Assembly (NCBI GenBank): GCA_016793465.1 | Contig: JAEUJW010000009.1 | Span: 1 to 64,000 of the forward strand | Source: Myxococcales bacterium | GTDB lineage: Bacteria; Myxococcota; Polyangia; Nannocystales; Nannocystaceae | DNA length: 64,000 bases | Reading direction: 5' to 3' | Shown here: piece by piece, positions 51,273 to 60,956 of the stretch | Layout of the letters: the number at the start of each line of letters is the position of its first letter | Numbering within the stretch: position 1 is the first letter of the stretch | Notes under the pieces: generated by a model | Told to the model about the DNA's origin: nothing | Database searches by the model: none | What the model saw: the letters and a program-made list of their open reading frames with translations, nothing else | Position numbers and translations under genes: made by a program

Positions 51273-51881
51273 ATGGGGTTCGTGCGAGGGATCGTCGCGG
51301 CGGTCTGTCTGGTGGTCGCGAACGGCTGCGGCGAGCCGGCCGCGGACGCGACGGGGGAGGTGCACGAGGGCTGGAGCGGGACGCCGCCGGCCGAGCCGGC
51401 CGCGGTCGGGGAGCGGTGCGACGAGCAGTGGGTGTGGTGCGAGGAGGGGTCGTACTGCGACTTCGGAGGGTCGTCGGACTGGCCGGGCTGCACGTCGCTC
51501 GGGGTGTGCGCGGCGCCGCCGGAGGCCTGCGAGGCGGAGGCGGAGCCGGTGTGCGGGTGCGACGGAGCGCTGTACGCAGGCGCGTGCGCGGCGGCGATGG
51601 CGGGGGTCGGGACCCGCGGGGCGGAGGGCTGTACGCCGCCGGTGGGGTTCTTCGCGTGCGGCTTCGAGTTCTGCGCGATCGCCACGGAGTACTGCGAGCA
51701 CGTGATCGGTCACGGGCAGCCGGAGTCGTGGACGTGCCGCGCGCTGGGCTGCGCGGTGGGGATGTCGGGGTGCGCCTGCATCACCGAGCCGTCGCCGTGC
51801 GGCGAGCCGGAGTGGTATCCGGTGCAGTCGTGCGAGGTGAGCGAGGACGGCGGGACCGTGCTGGTGTGCCTGCCGGCGTGA
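51273..51881 (+). CDS. Cys-rich lipoprotein with Kazal-like segment
   Basis: 202 residues. Signal peptide with A-N-G-C19, an unusual but usable lipobox. It contains about 24 cysteines. The central CEAEAEPVCGCDGALYAGACAAAMAGVGTRGAEGC (in parts) follows the Kazal-type pattern (VCG.DG.(T)Y...C), a disulfide-bonded protease-inhibitor fold. The C-terminal third holds a further Cys-rich module. Probable location is the surface or outer membrane. It could bind a protease but the binding loop is not identifiable. It runs convergent with the beta-propeller gene with 6 bp between the stops. Confidence 0.7.
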   Translation: MGFVRGIVAAVCLVVANGCGEPAADATGEVHEGWSGTPPAEPAAVGERCDEQWVWCEEGSYCDFGGSSDWPGCTSLGVCAAPPEACEAEAEPVCGCDGALYAGACAAAMAGVGTRGAEGCTPPVGFFACGFEFCAIATEYCEHVIGHGQPESWTCRALGCAVGMSGCACITEPSPCGEPEWYPVQSCEVSEDGGTVLVCLPA

Positions 51882-51887
51882 CGGGCG

Positions 51888-53066
51888 TCAGCGGGCGATG
51901 CGGGCGATCCACACGTCGTAGTTGTTGAAGTCGGTGGCGCCGGCGGGGGGCGGGGCCACGAGCGAACCGGCGAGGAACACGTCGCCGGTGGGGCCGAGGG
52001 CGAGGCCCTCGATGCTGCCTCGACGGTCCTCGAGGTACGCCCACACGCGCGTGAAGTCGCGGTCGAGGCGGCGGACCCACGGGGTGTACTTGCTGAGGCC
52101 GAGGATGTCGCCGCCGGCGATGTACACGGCGTCGTCGGCGACGGCGATGGCGCGCAGGCTCTCGTCGTCGGAGAGGGTGAGCTCGCGGAGCAGGTCGCCG
52201 GTGAGCGAGACCTCGCCGAGCCACTCGCCGGCGCCGAGCAGGAGCGAGGTGTGGTCGGGGGCGATGGCGGCGGCCGACCACGGCGCGGGCACGTCGGGGT
52301 GGTCGGTGGCGCTCTCGAGCTCGCCGTCGCGGGTGTAACGCTGGAGCAGCAGCAGGTCGCCGGCGGTGTCGTAGACGATCCTGCCGCCGACGTAGAGGAC
52401 GGCGTCGTCCGCGAGCACGAAGGCGGCGAGCAGGCGACCCTCGCCGCCGTCGCGCTGGCCCTCGTGGAAGAACACGCGGGCGCCGTCAGGGTCGTAGGCG
52501 GCGGCGACGGTGTAGTCGACGTAGTAGGAGTACTTGCGGCCGGCGAGGAAGATGCGGCCGTCGGACGCGACGGTCACGGCGTCGAAGCTGTAGGCGGACA
52601 TGTCGTCGTCGGCCTCGTGGAGGCTGGCGCGCCAGAGTTCTTCGCCGTCGGGGGTGAAGCGGGCGAGCCAGGCGGCGAACGAGTTGGAGCCGGGGCCGAC
52701 GCCGATCGAGGAGGTGCCGGCGACGACGAGGGAGCCGTCGGCGGTGAAGGCGACGGCGCGGGCGTAGTCGTCGAACTTCTCGTGGATCCTCGTGTCCCAG
52801 CGGGGCTCGCCGTCGTGCGAGGTGACGCCGATCCAGATGTCCGAGGTCGAGTTGGAGGTGTGCGGCTCGAGGCTGCCGCCGACGGCGACGCGGCCGCTGC
52901 ACGGGTCGACGGCGACGGCGGCGCCGTGGTCGTACATGGTGGCGGTGAACGCCTGCTGCCACACGCGGGCGCCGGACGGCGCGTCGGAGGCGGCGGGGCC
53001 GAGGCACTGCCCGTCGTCGCCGCAGGCGAGCAGGACGCATGCGACGAGGAGGCGCGCGCGGGGCAT
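51888..53066 (-). CDS. Beta-propeller lipoprotein
   Basis: 392 residues from the ATG at 53066. Lipobox L-L-A-C15. Seven or so repeated blades of about 50 residues with patterns like AVAVDPCSGRVAVGGSL, AVAFTADGSLVVAGTSS, AVTVASDGRIFLAGRK, AIAVADDAVYIAGGD and LALGPTGDVFLAGSL, as in SBBP/NHL-type or delta-60 repeat propellers. Each blade ends with W.ARFTP.G..LW or similar. Surface-exposed, possibly binding a protein or polysaccharide. A CTGGCC-N4-GGACAG element lies 41 bp before the start. Related to the VCBS lipoprotein in architecture but not in repeat type. Confidence 0.78.
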   Translation of the reverse strand: MPRARLLVACVLLACGDDGQCLGPAASDAPSGARVWQQAFTATMYDHGAAVAVDPCSGRVAVGGSLEPHTSNSTSDIWIGVTSHDGEPRWDTRIHEKFDDYARAVAFTADGSLVVAGTSSIGVGPGSNSFAAWLARFTPDGEELWRASLHEADDDMSAYSFDAVTVASDGRIFLAGRKYSYYVDYTVAAAYDPDGARVFFHEGQRDGGEGRLLAAFVLADDAVLYVGGRIVYDTAGDLLLLQRYTRDGELESATDHPDVPAPWSAAAIAPDHTSLLLGAGEWLGEVSLTGDLLRELTLSDDESLRAIAVADDAVYIAGGDILGLSKYTPWVRRLDRDFTRVWAYLEDRRGSIEGLALGPTGDVFLAGSLVAPPPAGATDFNNYDVWIARIAR

Positions 53067-53372
53067 CGTCGCCAGGGTAACGTGAAACCGCGGCGGCGCG
53101 GGCAACCTGGCCGGACGGACAGGCGGCGGATGCGTTCGCCGGTGACGGTGTGGGGTGGTGAGGTCGCTCGCGGGCGCGGCGGTTGGAATGGCGCCCGGGC
53201 GGGGGACGCGTGGCGAACGCTGTCCATCCGGCCGGCGGCGGTAGGCCGGGCCGGGGGCGGAAAATGTGGGCGAAACGATGCGACGCGCGGAGCATGAGTG
53301 ACGCGGCGCAACGCTGTCGCGCCTCTCGAGTGATCTGGGACACCTGCGGCGGGGGCGGATAGGATGTAGCCG
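53067..53372. promoter_or_regulatory. 306-bp divergent region before NtrC-type regulator
   Basis: No gene supported. It contains the 16-nt inverted repeat CTGGCC-GGAC-GGACAG (53107-53122) 41 bp before the beta-propeller lipoprotein, and two copies of AACGCTGTC (about 53217 and 53311). The regulator's ribosome site AGGA lies at 53361-53364, 8 nt before its ATG. No sigma-54-type -24/-12 promoter could be seen. Confidence 0.4.
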
Positions 53373-54815
53373 ATGCCGAACGACGCGACGGCGGGTCTCG
53401 CGGGGACCATCCTCGTCATCGACGACGAGCGCAACATCCGCCGGACCCTGAGGATGGTGCTGGAGGGGGAAGGGGCGACGGTGCTCGACGCCGAGACGGC
53501 GGAGCAGGGGCTGGCGCTGATCGAGGCGTCGCTGGCGAGCCGCGGGACCGGCGAGCCGGAGATCCAGGTGGTGATGGTCGACGTCATGCTGCCGGGCATG
53601 TCGGGGCTGCAGCTGCTCGAGAAGCTGAGCGCGGCCCACGAGGGCGCGCCGCCGCTGCCGGTGATTTTAATAAGCGGGCACGCGACGGTGTCGGACGCGG
53701 TGCGGGCGACGCGGCTGGGGGCGTTCGACTTTTTTGAAAAGCCGCTGGTGCGCGATCGGGTGGTCGTCGGGGTGCGCAACGCGCTGCGGCACTACGCGGT
53801 CGAGGAGGAGCTGCGCGGGCTGCGGGCGAAGGTGCGGAGCGAGCTGATCGGCGATTCGAAGCCGATGCAGGAGCTGCTGCGGCAGGTGGCGAAGGTGGGG
53901 GCGACGCGGGCGCGGGTGCTGATCGAGGGAGAGAGCGGGACCGGCAAGGAGCTGGTGGCGCGGGCGATCCACGAGGCGAGCGAGCGGCGCGACAAGCCCT
54001 TTATCAAGGTGAACTGCGCGGCGATCCCGAAGGAGCTGATCGAGAGCGAGTTGTTCGGCCACGAGCGCGGGGCGTTCACCGGGGCGACCGGGCAGAAGAA
54101 GGGGCTGTTCGAGCTGGCCCACGGGGGCACGCTGTTCCTCGACGAGATCGGGGACATGGACCTCAACGCGCAGGCCAAGGTGCTGCGGGTGCTGCAGAGC
54201 GGAGAGCTGATGCGGGTCGGCGGGGAGAAGCCGATCAAGGTCGAGGTCCGCGTGCTGGCGGCGACGCACCGCAACTTGAAGGAGCAGGTGCAGACGGGCG
54301 AGTTCCGCGAGGACCTGTACTTTCGCCTGGCGGTGGTGCCGATCACGGTGCCGCCGCTGCGCGATCGGCCGGGCGACGTGGCGCTGCTGTGCCGGCATTA
54401 TCTGGATGTCGGGTGCCGCGAGAACGGGATCTCGCCGAAGCGCATCTCGCCGGCGGCCCAGGCGGCGCTCGACGCCTACGCGTGGCCGGGCAACGTCCGC
54501 GAGCTGCGCAACGTGATGGAGCGGATGGCGATCCTCTCGGAGGGGGACATCGAGCTCGAGGACACGCCGGTCGACATCCGCGGGGAGAACGACGAGGTCG
54601 GCGGCTCGGGCGACGCGCTGGTGCAGCTCGGCGAGGGGGCGGTGCCGCCGGGCATGTCGTTGAAGGCGTTCCGCGACTCGGTCGAGCGGGCGTTCATCCT
54701 CCAGCGGCTGGGCGAGCACTCGTGGAACGTGTCGAAGACGGCGGAGGCGCTGGACGTCGAGCGCACGCACCTGCACAAGAAGATGAAGCTGCTGGGCATC
54801 GCCCGCGGCGGCTGA
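53373..54815 (+). CDS. NtrC-family sigma-54 response regulator
   Basis: 480 residues. Receiver domain with phosphoacceptor D70 in VVMVDVMLPGMSG and D17/D18 acidic pair. AAA+ domain at about 155-390: Walker A G186-E-S-G-T-G-K192, sigma-54 contact G233-AFTG-A238, Walker B GGTLFLDEIGDMD, and an arginine-finger/sensor region. The C-terminal Fis-type helix-turn-helix (NVSKTAEALDVERTHLHKKMKLLGI in parts) is present. It would activate sigma-54 promoters after phosphorylation by an unlinked sensor kinase. There is a strong A/T-rich codon run in the receiver's beta4 (VILIS, 53664) and FFEKP (53729). It lies alone; a histidine kinase partner is not nearby. Confidence 0.95.
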   Translation: MPNDATAGLAGTILVIDDERNIRRTLRMVLEGEGATVLDAETAEQGLALIEASLASRGTGEPEIQVVMVDVMLPGMSGLQLLEKLSAAHEGAPPLPVILISGHATVSDAVRATRLGAFDFFEKPLVRDRVVVGVRNALRHYAVEEELRGLRAKVRSELIGDSKPMQELLRQVAKVGATRARVLIEGESGTGKELVARAIHEASERRDKPFIKVNCAAIPKELIESELFGHERGAFTGATGQKKGLFELAHGGTLFLDEIGDMDLNAQAKVLRVLQSGELMRVGGEKPIKVEVRVLAATHRNLKEQVQTGEFREDLYFRLAVVPITVPPLRDRPGDVALLCRHYLDVGCRENGISPKRISPAAQAALDAYAWPGNVRELRNVMERMAILSEGDIELEDTPVDIRGENDEVGGSGDALVQLGEGAVPPGMSLKAFRDSVERAFILQRLGEHSWNVSKTAEALDVERTHLHKKMKLLGIARGG

Positions 54816-54818
54816 CGT

Positions 54819-55088
54819 CTAGAGGGCGAGCTCGACGCGCAGCAGGCGGCCGGCGAGCGGGGTGCCGTCGAGCTCGTTGCGGGCGGTGAGGGCGGCCTGT
54901 TCGCTGACGAAGGTGATGTAGGCGAAGCTGGCGTCGCCGCGGTCGACGAGGCGGATCTCGGCGATCTCGCCGTGGCGGGAGAACAGGGCGCGGAGGTCGT
55001 CGGGGGAGGTGTGAGCGGCGAAGCCGCCGACGTAGAGCGTGCGGGTGTGGGGTCTCGAGGGCCTTGGGGTGTCGGAACGGGTTGCCAC
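54819..55088 (-). CDS. RRM RNA-binding protein
   Basis: 89 residues from a GTG at 55088, which is 11 nt after the plsY stop; no ATG exists in the frame. A single RNA recognition motif: RNP2 LYVGGF near residue 16, RNP1 region ASFAYITF near residue 57, and the flanking SRHGEIAEIRLV and GRLLRVELA match small bacterial/cyanobacterial glycine-poor RRM proteins. It binds RNA in the cytosol, possibly in cold or stress adaptation. It has no Gly-rich tail. It is probably co-transcribed with plsY. The low-initiation GTG and the absence of a clear Shine-Dalgarno suggest coupled translation. Confidence 0.82.
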   Translation of the reverse strand: MATRSDTPRPSRPHTRTLYVGGFAAHTSPDDLRALFSRHGEIAEIRLVDRGDASFAYITFVSEQAALTARNELDGTPLAGRLLRVELAL

Positions 55089-55099
55089 GCGCGCCGCTC

Positions 55100-55726
55100 T
55101 CAAGAGGAGGAAGTGCTGCTGCGCTTGCGCTCCGCGGCCGTGCGCGCGATCTCTCGCAGGTTGCCCCGGTGACGGACCCAGATCAGAGCTGCCATGGCCA
55201 GCGCCAGCTTTTTGTACGCCGCGGGTGTGTCGGTGATCAAGAGGTGCAAGGTGAGGGCGTTGACGGCCGTCAGCGAGGCGATCGCGGACACGCGGGTGAG
55301 GGCGAGCGTCTGCAGGTAGAGCACGCCGCCGAACAGGCCGACGCCGGGGGTCAGCGCGGCGAACACCCCGAGGGCGCAGGCGACCCCCTTGCCGCCGCGG
55401 AACCCCAGGTAGACGGGGAAGATGTGCCCGAGCGCCGCGGCGAGGCCGACCCACGCGAGGCCGCGTGACGGGTCCGGGAGGCCGCCGAGCGCGTCGCTCG
55501 AGCTGGCCAGCCACACCGGCAGGAAGGCCTTGATGACGTCGAGGACGAACACGACGAGGCCCCACTTCGCGCCGAGCACACGCACGGCGTTGGTCGCACC
55601 GATGTTGCCCGAGCCCGACTTGCGGATGTCGACGCCGCGGAGGCGACCGACGAGCACGCCCATCGGCGTCGCGGCGGCGAAGTAGGCGAAGAGACTCCAG
55701 GCGAGGACGCTTTGGCCCAAGAGCAC
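55100..55726 (-). CDS. plsY: Glycerol-3-phosphate acyltransferase PlsY
   Basis: 208 residues, GTG start at 55726. Membrane protein with about five helices. It transfers an acyl group from acyl-phosphate to glycerol 3-phosphate, the first step of phospholipid synthesis. The three PlsY motifs are present: I-R-K-S-G-S-G-N-I-G-A-T-N-A (residues about 34-47), G-H-I-F-P-V-Y-L-G-F-R-G-G-K-G and W-V-R-H-R-G-N near the end. The typical length is about 200. It is followed by the RRM gene. The acyl-phosphate partner plsX is not in the window. Confidence 0.94.
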   Translation of the reverse strand: MLLGQSVLAWSLFAYFAAATPMGVLVGRLRGVDIRKSGSGNIGATNAVRVLGAKWGLVVFVLDVIKAFLPVWLASSSDALGGLPDPSRGLAWVGLAAALGHIFPVYLGFRGGKGVACALGVFAALTPGVGLFGGVLYLQTLALTRVSAIASLTAVNALTLHLLITDTPAAYKKLALAMAALIWVRHRGNLREIARTAAERKRSSTSSS

Positions 55727-55832
55727 GCGAGGAGCATAACCGCCCGGAGCGGGTCGCGCCTAGTACCTCGACGCGGGGTCGAGAGCGTGGCGGAGCCCGG
55801 TGTTACTCCCTGGGGACGTCGCGGTCGGCGAG

Positions 55833-56663
<831 letters not shown>

Positions 56664-56675
56664 AGAAACCCTCGC

Positions 56676-57296
56676 TTATGCGCGGCCGCCGAGGATGAAG
56701 CTGCGGAGGAAGCGGAGGCCGGACCACTGCGACTTCTCGGGGTGGAACTGGCAGCCGTAGACGTTGCCGCGGCAGATCGCGGCGGGGAACTCGATGCGGC
56801 CGTAGCGGCAGGTCCACATCACGTCCTCGGGGGAGTTGGCCTCGATGTAGTAGCTGTGCGTGAAGTAGAAGTGGTCGCCGGACGGCTGGACGTCGTTCCA
56901 GCCGACGTGGGGGACCTTCAGCATGCGCGCGCCGGGGGCGTCGCCGGCGGGCATGTCGGCGGGGAAGCGGCGGACCTGGCCGGACAGGACGCCGAGGCCG
57001 GGGTTGCCGCCGAGCTCCTCGGAGCGGTCGAACAGCATCTGCATGCCGAGGCAGATGCCGAGGAAGGGGTCGCCGCGCTCGACGACCATGCGCAGGGCGT
57101 CGCCCATGGCGCCGTCGACGATCGCGTTGGTGGCGGGGCCGAACGAGCCCTGGCCGGGGAACACGACGGTGCGGGCGGTGGCGACGCGGTCGGGGTCGCT
57201 GGTGATGTGGACAGAAGCCCCCACCTGGATGAGGGCATGCTCGACGCTGTCGATGTTGCCGAGGTTGGCGTCGACGAGGATGACTTCGCGCGGCAT
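56676..57296 (-). CDS. hisH: Imidazole glycerol phosphate synthase subunit HisH
   Basis: 206 residues from the ATG at 57296, where the family sequence MPREVILVDANLGNIDSV begins. Glutamine amidotransferase subunit: nucleophile C82 in G-I-C-L-G-M-Q, and the His/Glu pair in Q-F-H-P-E-K-S-Q-W. Supplies ammonia to HisF through a channel. The frame is open upstream to 57353, but the extension has no family match. It lies 12 bp before hisF, as expected for an obligate complex. It is divergent from the FecR-like lipoprotein, with 149 bp between the starts. Confidence 0.95.
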   Translation of the reverse strand: MPREVILVDANLGNIDSVEHALIQVGASVHITSDPDRVATARTVVFPGQGSFGPATNAIVDGAMGDALRMVVERGDPFLGICLGMQMLFDRSEELGGNPGLGVLSGQVRRFPADMPAGDAPGARMLKVPHVGWNDVQPSGDHFYFTHSYYIEANSPEDVMWTCRYGRIEFPAAICRGNVYGCQFHPEKSQWSGLRFLRSFILGGRA

Positions 57297-57445
57297 CGGA
57301 GCGGGGCCCGTTTTACCACAGGTTCCTGGCCGGGAGGCCAGGTTTTGTTGCACCTGCGAAGACCGCTTTAAAGGGCCGTGGTGGCCGCGTCAGGGGCGGC
57401 TACGCGCGCGGGGGAGGGGGGAGGGGTGTGGTAAGAAGGGCAATC

Positions 57446-58597
57446 ATGGGCGAGAAGCGGGCGATGACGGTGCTGGGCGGGCTCTTGCTGGGCGGGTGGC
57501 TGCTGACGGGCTGCGACCGCGGCGGGGGCGGGGGTTCGGCGGCGGAGTCGGAGGTGGTGGACGCGGGGGCGCAGCCGCTGGCGATCGGTCGGCCTGCGGA
57601 CGCGTCGACGGGGCCGCGGGTCGGGGTGGTGGTGGCCGCGACGGCGGACGTGCGGGTGTTGCCGAGCCAGGGGGCGCCGTTTCAGGCCAGCGAGGGGACG
57701 ATGCTGGTGAAGGACGACCGCCTGACGACCGGGCCGGGGGCGGACAGCTTCGTGGTGGTCGAGCTTTATAACGGGCACGTCGTGCGCTTCAACCAGAGCG
57801 CGAGCATCGTCGTCGCGGGGATCTCGGTGTTCGACGCGCCGCGGGCGGGGGACGACCTCGAGGCGCGGTTCGAGAAGGTGCTGCGACCGGAGGAGCAGGG
57901 CGACACGCACCTGCGCGGGGCGATCTCCCGGGTCGCCGGGTGGAGCTCGCGGATGACCGCCACCGAGACGATCGCCGCCCTGCCGAGCCCGCCGGCGGCG
58001 CCGCCTCCGATCGAGGCACTCGAAGACATCAAGTCCGGCGGGACCGAGATGAAGGGCCCTGGCGACCCCGGGCCGCTAGCGGACAGCAAGAAGGCCAGCG
58101 ACCCGAAGGACGACCCGAGGCGCCCCACGTCGCCGACGAACCCCCTGGGCGGGGACGAGCCGCCGCAGCCGAACGCGCGCGACCACTCGCCGGACGACGG
58201 GTCGACGACGCCGCCGGAGCCGACGAAGCCGGAGCCGGATCCGAAGGCGCCGGAGATGACGCCGGAGCCGAAGACGCCGGAGCCGAAGAAAATGGACCCG
58301 AAGCCGGAGCCGGACGCGGACACGGACTCGTCGAAGCCGGAGCTCGACCTGACGAGCACGGTGACGTTCACGCCGGACAAGGGGGTGGAGTCGAAGGAGA
58401 AGCTGCCGGCGGGGCTGTCGGTCGGGCGCAGGAAGCTGGCCGAGTGCGCGGGCGCGGGGGCGAAGATCCGGGCGCGGGTCGAGAAGAAAGTGATCGTGAA
58501 GATCGAGGTCGTGGGGTCGGGCAAGAAGTGCACGGAGGGGGTCGGCCGCGGGGTCGACCTGGCCGACGGCTGGTTGGAGCTGCGCGTCGAGCCGTGA
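57446..58597 (+). CDS. FecR-like lipoprotein coupled to the cyclase
   Basis: 383 residues from the ATG at 57446 (AAGGG 5 nt upstream). Signal peptide with lipobox L-T-G-C23. Residues about 55-115 form a FecR-type domain (GVVVAATADVRVLPSQGAPF..., LTTGPGADSFVVVELYNGHVVRFNQ in parts). A long Pro/Lys/Asp/Glu-rich linker follows (about 180-310). The C-terminal domain begins TSTVTFTPDKGVESKEKLPAG, with a CxAG...CTEG pair of cysteines. FecR-type domains next to CHASE2 cyclases are a recurrent arrangement. The stop overlaps the cyclase start in GTGA, so the two are translated together. Function: periplasmic sensing partner (inference). Confidence 0.78.
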   Translation: MGEKRAMTVLGGLLLGGWLLTGCDRGGGGGSAAESEVVDAGAQPLAIGRPADASTGPRVGVVVAATADVRVLPSQGAPFQASEGTMLVKDDRLTTGPGADSFVVVELYNGHVVRFNQSASIVVAGISVFDAPRAGDDLEARFEKVLRPEEQGDTHLRGAISRVAGWSSRMTATETIAALPSPPAAPPPIEALEDIKSGGTEMKGPGDPGPLADSKKASDPKDDPRRPTSPTNPLGGDEPPQPNARDHSPDDGSTTPPEPTKPEPDPKAPEMTPEPKTPEPKKMDPKPEPDADTDSSKPELDLTSTVTFTPDKGVESKEKLPAGLSVGRRKLAECAGAGAKIRARVEKKVIVKIEVVGSGKKCTEGVGRGVDLADGWLELRVEP

Positions 58598-60801
58598 AGC
58601 GGGCGCGTCGCTGGATCCGCTCGCCGGCGGCCGTGGGCGCGCTGCTGACGTGCGTGTGCGTGCTGCTGTGCGCGCTGCACCGGACCGGGCGGGAGGTCCG
58701 CTTCCTCGAGACGCTCGAGCGGGCGACGCTCGACCAGCGCTTCCAGTGGCGCGGAGTCCGGCCGCCGGGCGACGAGGTGGTGATCGTCGCGCTCGACGAC
58801 GCGACGGTGCAGCGCGACCCGGAGCTGATCGAGAAGCGCAGGGGCGCGGCGCGGGTGATCGCGGCGGTCGCCGCGCTGGGCCCGGCGGCGATCGGGGTCG
58901 ACGGGTTTTACAGCGACGCGGAGGAGGTGCTGTCGCCGCAGCTGGTCGCCGACATCGACGCGTACATGTCCGCGAGGACAGGTCAGGACGGGCCGGCGGA
59001 GGCGCTGCTGCGGCGCACCGGGGCCGAGACGCACGGCGACGACGTGCTGGCGCGGGCGATCGCGGCGGCCGGCAACGTGGTGCTGGCGATGCACCTCGAG
59101 CGCGGGCGAAGCAAGCTCCCGCCCGACCCGGCGCTGGCCGAGGGGACCTACGGGCAGGTGGTCGTCGGCGGGCGGGCGCCGCCGGCGGTCGACGGCGGGG
59201 TGGTGTCGCTGCCGATGTTCAATAGAGCGGCGCGGGCGCTGGGGGTGGTGACGGTCTACGAGGACGAGGACCACACCGTGCGCGAGATGCTGTTCGCGCG
59301 GCGGGTCGGGGACTCGGTGTTCATGCCGCTGGTGGTGCCGCTGCTGGCGCTGCATCAGGGGGTCGGGCGCGGCGAGCTGGCGTACGTGGCGGACGGGCCG
59401 CGGGTGCAGGTGGGGCCGCTGCGGGTGCCGCTGACGGGGCAGGACAGCCTCTTATTAAACTTTCGCGGGCCGGCGGGCACGTTCGCGACGGTGTCGGCGA
59501 TCGACGTGGTCGAGGGCAAGGTCGCGGCGGAGCGGCTGCGCGGGAAGATCGCGCTCGTCGGGGTGACGTACTTCGGGCACGACACCACGCGCACGCCGTT
59601 CGGCGGGGGGGTGCCGGGGGTCGAGCTGCACGCGACGGCGATCGACACGATCCTCGCGGGCGACGCGATCACGCGGGTGTCGGCGCTGCACGAGGCGCTG
59701 GCGTGCCTGCTGTCGGGGCTCCTGGTGGTGCTGCTGTTCGCGGGGCGGCTGGGGCCGATCGCGCGGGTCGGGGGGATCTTGCTGGTGGTGGCGGCGGATC
59801 TGGGAGCGGCGTGGCTGATGTTCACGCGCTGGCACCTGTGGCACGGCATGGTGTGGCCGGCGCTGACGACGCTGGTGGTGGCGGCGACCCTGCTGGCGAT
59901 GGCCTACGTCGGCGAGGCGGTGCAGCGGGTGCGGCTGCGGCGGTCGTTCGCGCACTACGTGGGGGCGGACGTGCTGGAGGAGATGCTGGCGGACCCGCAC
60001 CTGCTCAACCTCGGCGGGGCGCGGCGCGAGCTGACGGTGCTGTTCTCGGACATCCGCGACTTCACGGCGCTGTCGGAGCGGCTCACGCCCGAGGAGCTGG
60101 TCCAATTATTGAACGTGTACCTGACGCCGATGACGCAGGCGGTGCTGCTGCGCGGCGGGTACCTCGACAAGTACATCGGCGACGCGGTGATGGCGGTCTA
60201 CGGGGCGCCGGTGCCGAAGCAGAACCACGCGGGGCTGGCTCTGGCGACGGCGGTGGGCATGTGCTCGGCGCTGGCGAAGCTGCAGCCGCAGCTGGAGCCG
60301 CGGGGCATCACGCTGCGCATCGGCGTGGGGGTCAACACCGGCGACATGGTGGTCGGCAACATGGGGTCGAGCGAGCGCTTCGACTACACGGTGGTCGGCG
60401 ACGCGGTGAACCTGGCCTCGCGGCTCGAGGGGCTGACCAAGGTGTACGGGGTGTTCTGCCTGGTCGGGCCGCTGACGCGGGCGCAGGCGCCGGCGGGCTA
60501 TCGCTTCCGCGAGCTCGACCTCGTGCGGGTCAAGGGCAAGGGCCAGCCGGTGGCGATCTTCGAGTTGTTGTGCGGGCCGGACGAGGCGGTCGTGACACGG
60601 GCGGCGCTGGACCGCTGGGAGGCCGGCGTGGCGGCCTATCGCCGCGGGGCGTTCGCGGCGGCGCGCGAGGAGCTGGCGGCGTTCGCCGCCGAGAACCCGG
60701 ACGACCCGGTGGTGCGGCTGTACCAGGAGCGGCTCGCGGGGCTCGGCGAGGCGGCGCCGCCCGGCTGGGAGCCGGTGGTTAATTTTCACAACAAGGGGTG
60801 A
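58594..60801 (+). CDS. CHASE2 domain class III adenylate/guanylate cyclase
   Basis: 735 residues, GTG start at 58594. An N-terminal helix is followed by a CHASE2 sensor domain in the periplasm (about 35-370: RATLDQRFQWRG, VIVALDDATV, IGVDGFYSD ... FGGGVPGVELHATAIDTIL). Three membrane helices lie at about 370-445. The class III catalytic domain begins RRELTVLFSDIRDFTALSERL with metal-binding D486 and D530 (KYIGDAVMAVYG), and VVGDAVNLASRLEG follows. The adenine/guanine specificity residues suggest a normal adenylate cyclase but this is not certain. The C-terminal tail has a TPR-like helical pair. Makes cAMP in response to an envelope signal. Confidence 0.9.
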   Translation: MKRARRWIRSPAAVGALLTCVCVLLCALHRTGREVRFLETLERATLDQRFQWRGVRPPGDEVVIVALDDATVQRDPELIEKRRGAARVIAAVAALGPAAIGVDGFYSDAEEVLSPQLVADIDAYMSARTGQDGPAEALLRRTGAETHGDDVLARAIAAAGNVVLAMHLERGRSKLPPDPALAEGTYGQVVVGGRAPPAVDGGVVSLPMFNRAARALGVVTVYEDEDHTVREMLFARRVGDSVFMPLVVPLLALHQGVGRGELAYVADGPRVQVGPLRVPLTGQDSLLLNFRGPAGTFATVSAIDVVEGKVAAERLRGKIALVGVTYFGHDTTRTPFGGGVPGVELHATAIDTILAGDAITRVSALHEALACLLSGLLVVLLFAGRLGPIARVGGILLVVAADLGAAWLMFTRWHLWHGMVWPALTTLVVAATLLAMAYVGEAVQRVRLRRSFAHYVGADVLEEMLADPHLLNLGGARRELTVLFSDIRDFTALSERLTPEELVQLLNVYLTPMTQAVLLRGGYLDKYIGDAVMAVYGAPVPKQNHAGLALATAVGMCSALAKLQPQLEPRGITLRIGVGVNTGDMVVGNMGSSERFDYTVVGDAVNLASRLEGLTKVYGVFCLVGPLTRAQAPAGYRFRELDLVRVKGKGQPVAIFELLCGPDEAVVTRAALDRWEAGVAAYRRGAFAAAREELAAFAAENPDDPVVRLYQERLAGLGEAAPPGWEPVVNFHNKG

Positions 60802-60847
60802 GCGTCGCGGCGGCGGTGGGGTCCGAAGGCCGCGGTGGCTGGGGGCG

Positions 60848-60886
60848 GCCTCGGCGGGCTCGGCGAGGCGGGGGCGTGTGTTTTTT
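60848..60886 (+). terminator. Possible terminator after the cyclase gene
   Basis: A GCCTCG/CGAGGC stem (60848-60869, 10-nt loop) is followed 11 nt later by six T residues at 60881-60886, one of the few T runs in the window. The gap between stem and T run is larger than in a standard intrinsic terminator, so this is weak. Confidence 0.35.
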
Positions 60887-60956
60887 CCGCGGCGGGGGGC
60901 TCGCGCAACGGGGGAAGGCAGGGCTCAATGCATGCTGGAAGAGCGGAGGAGGGCCC

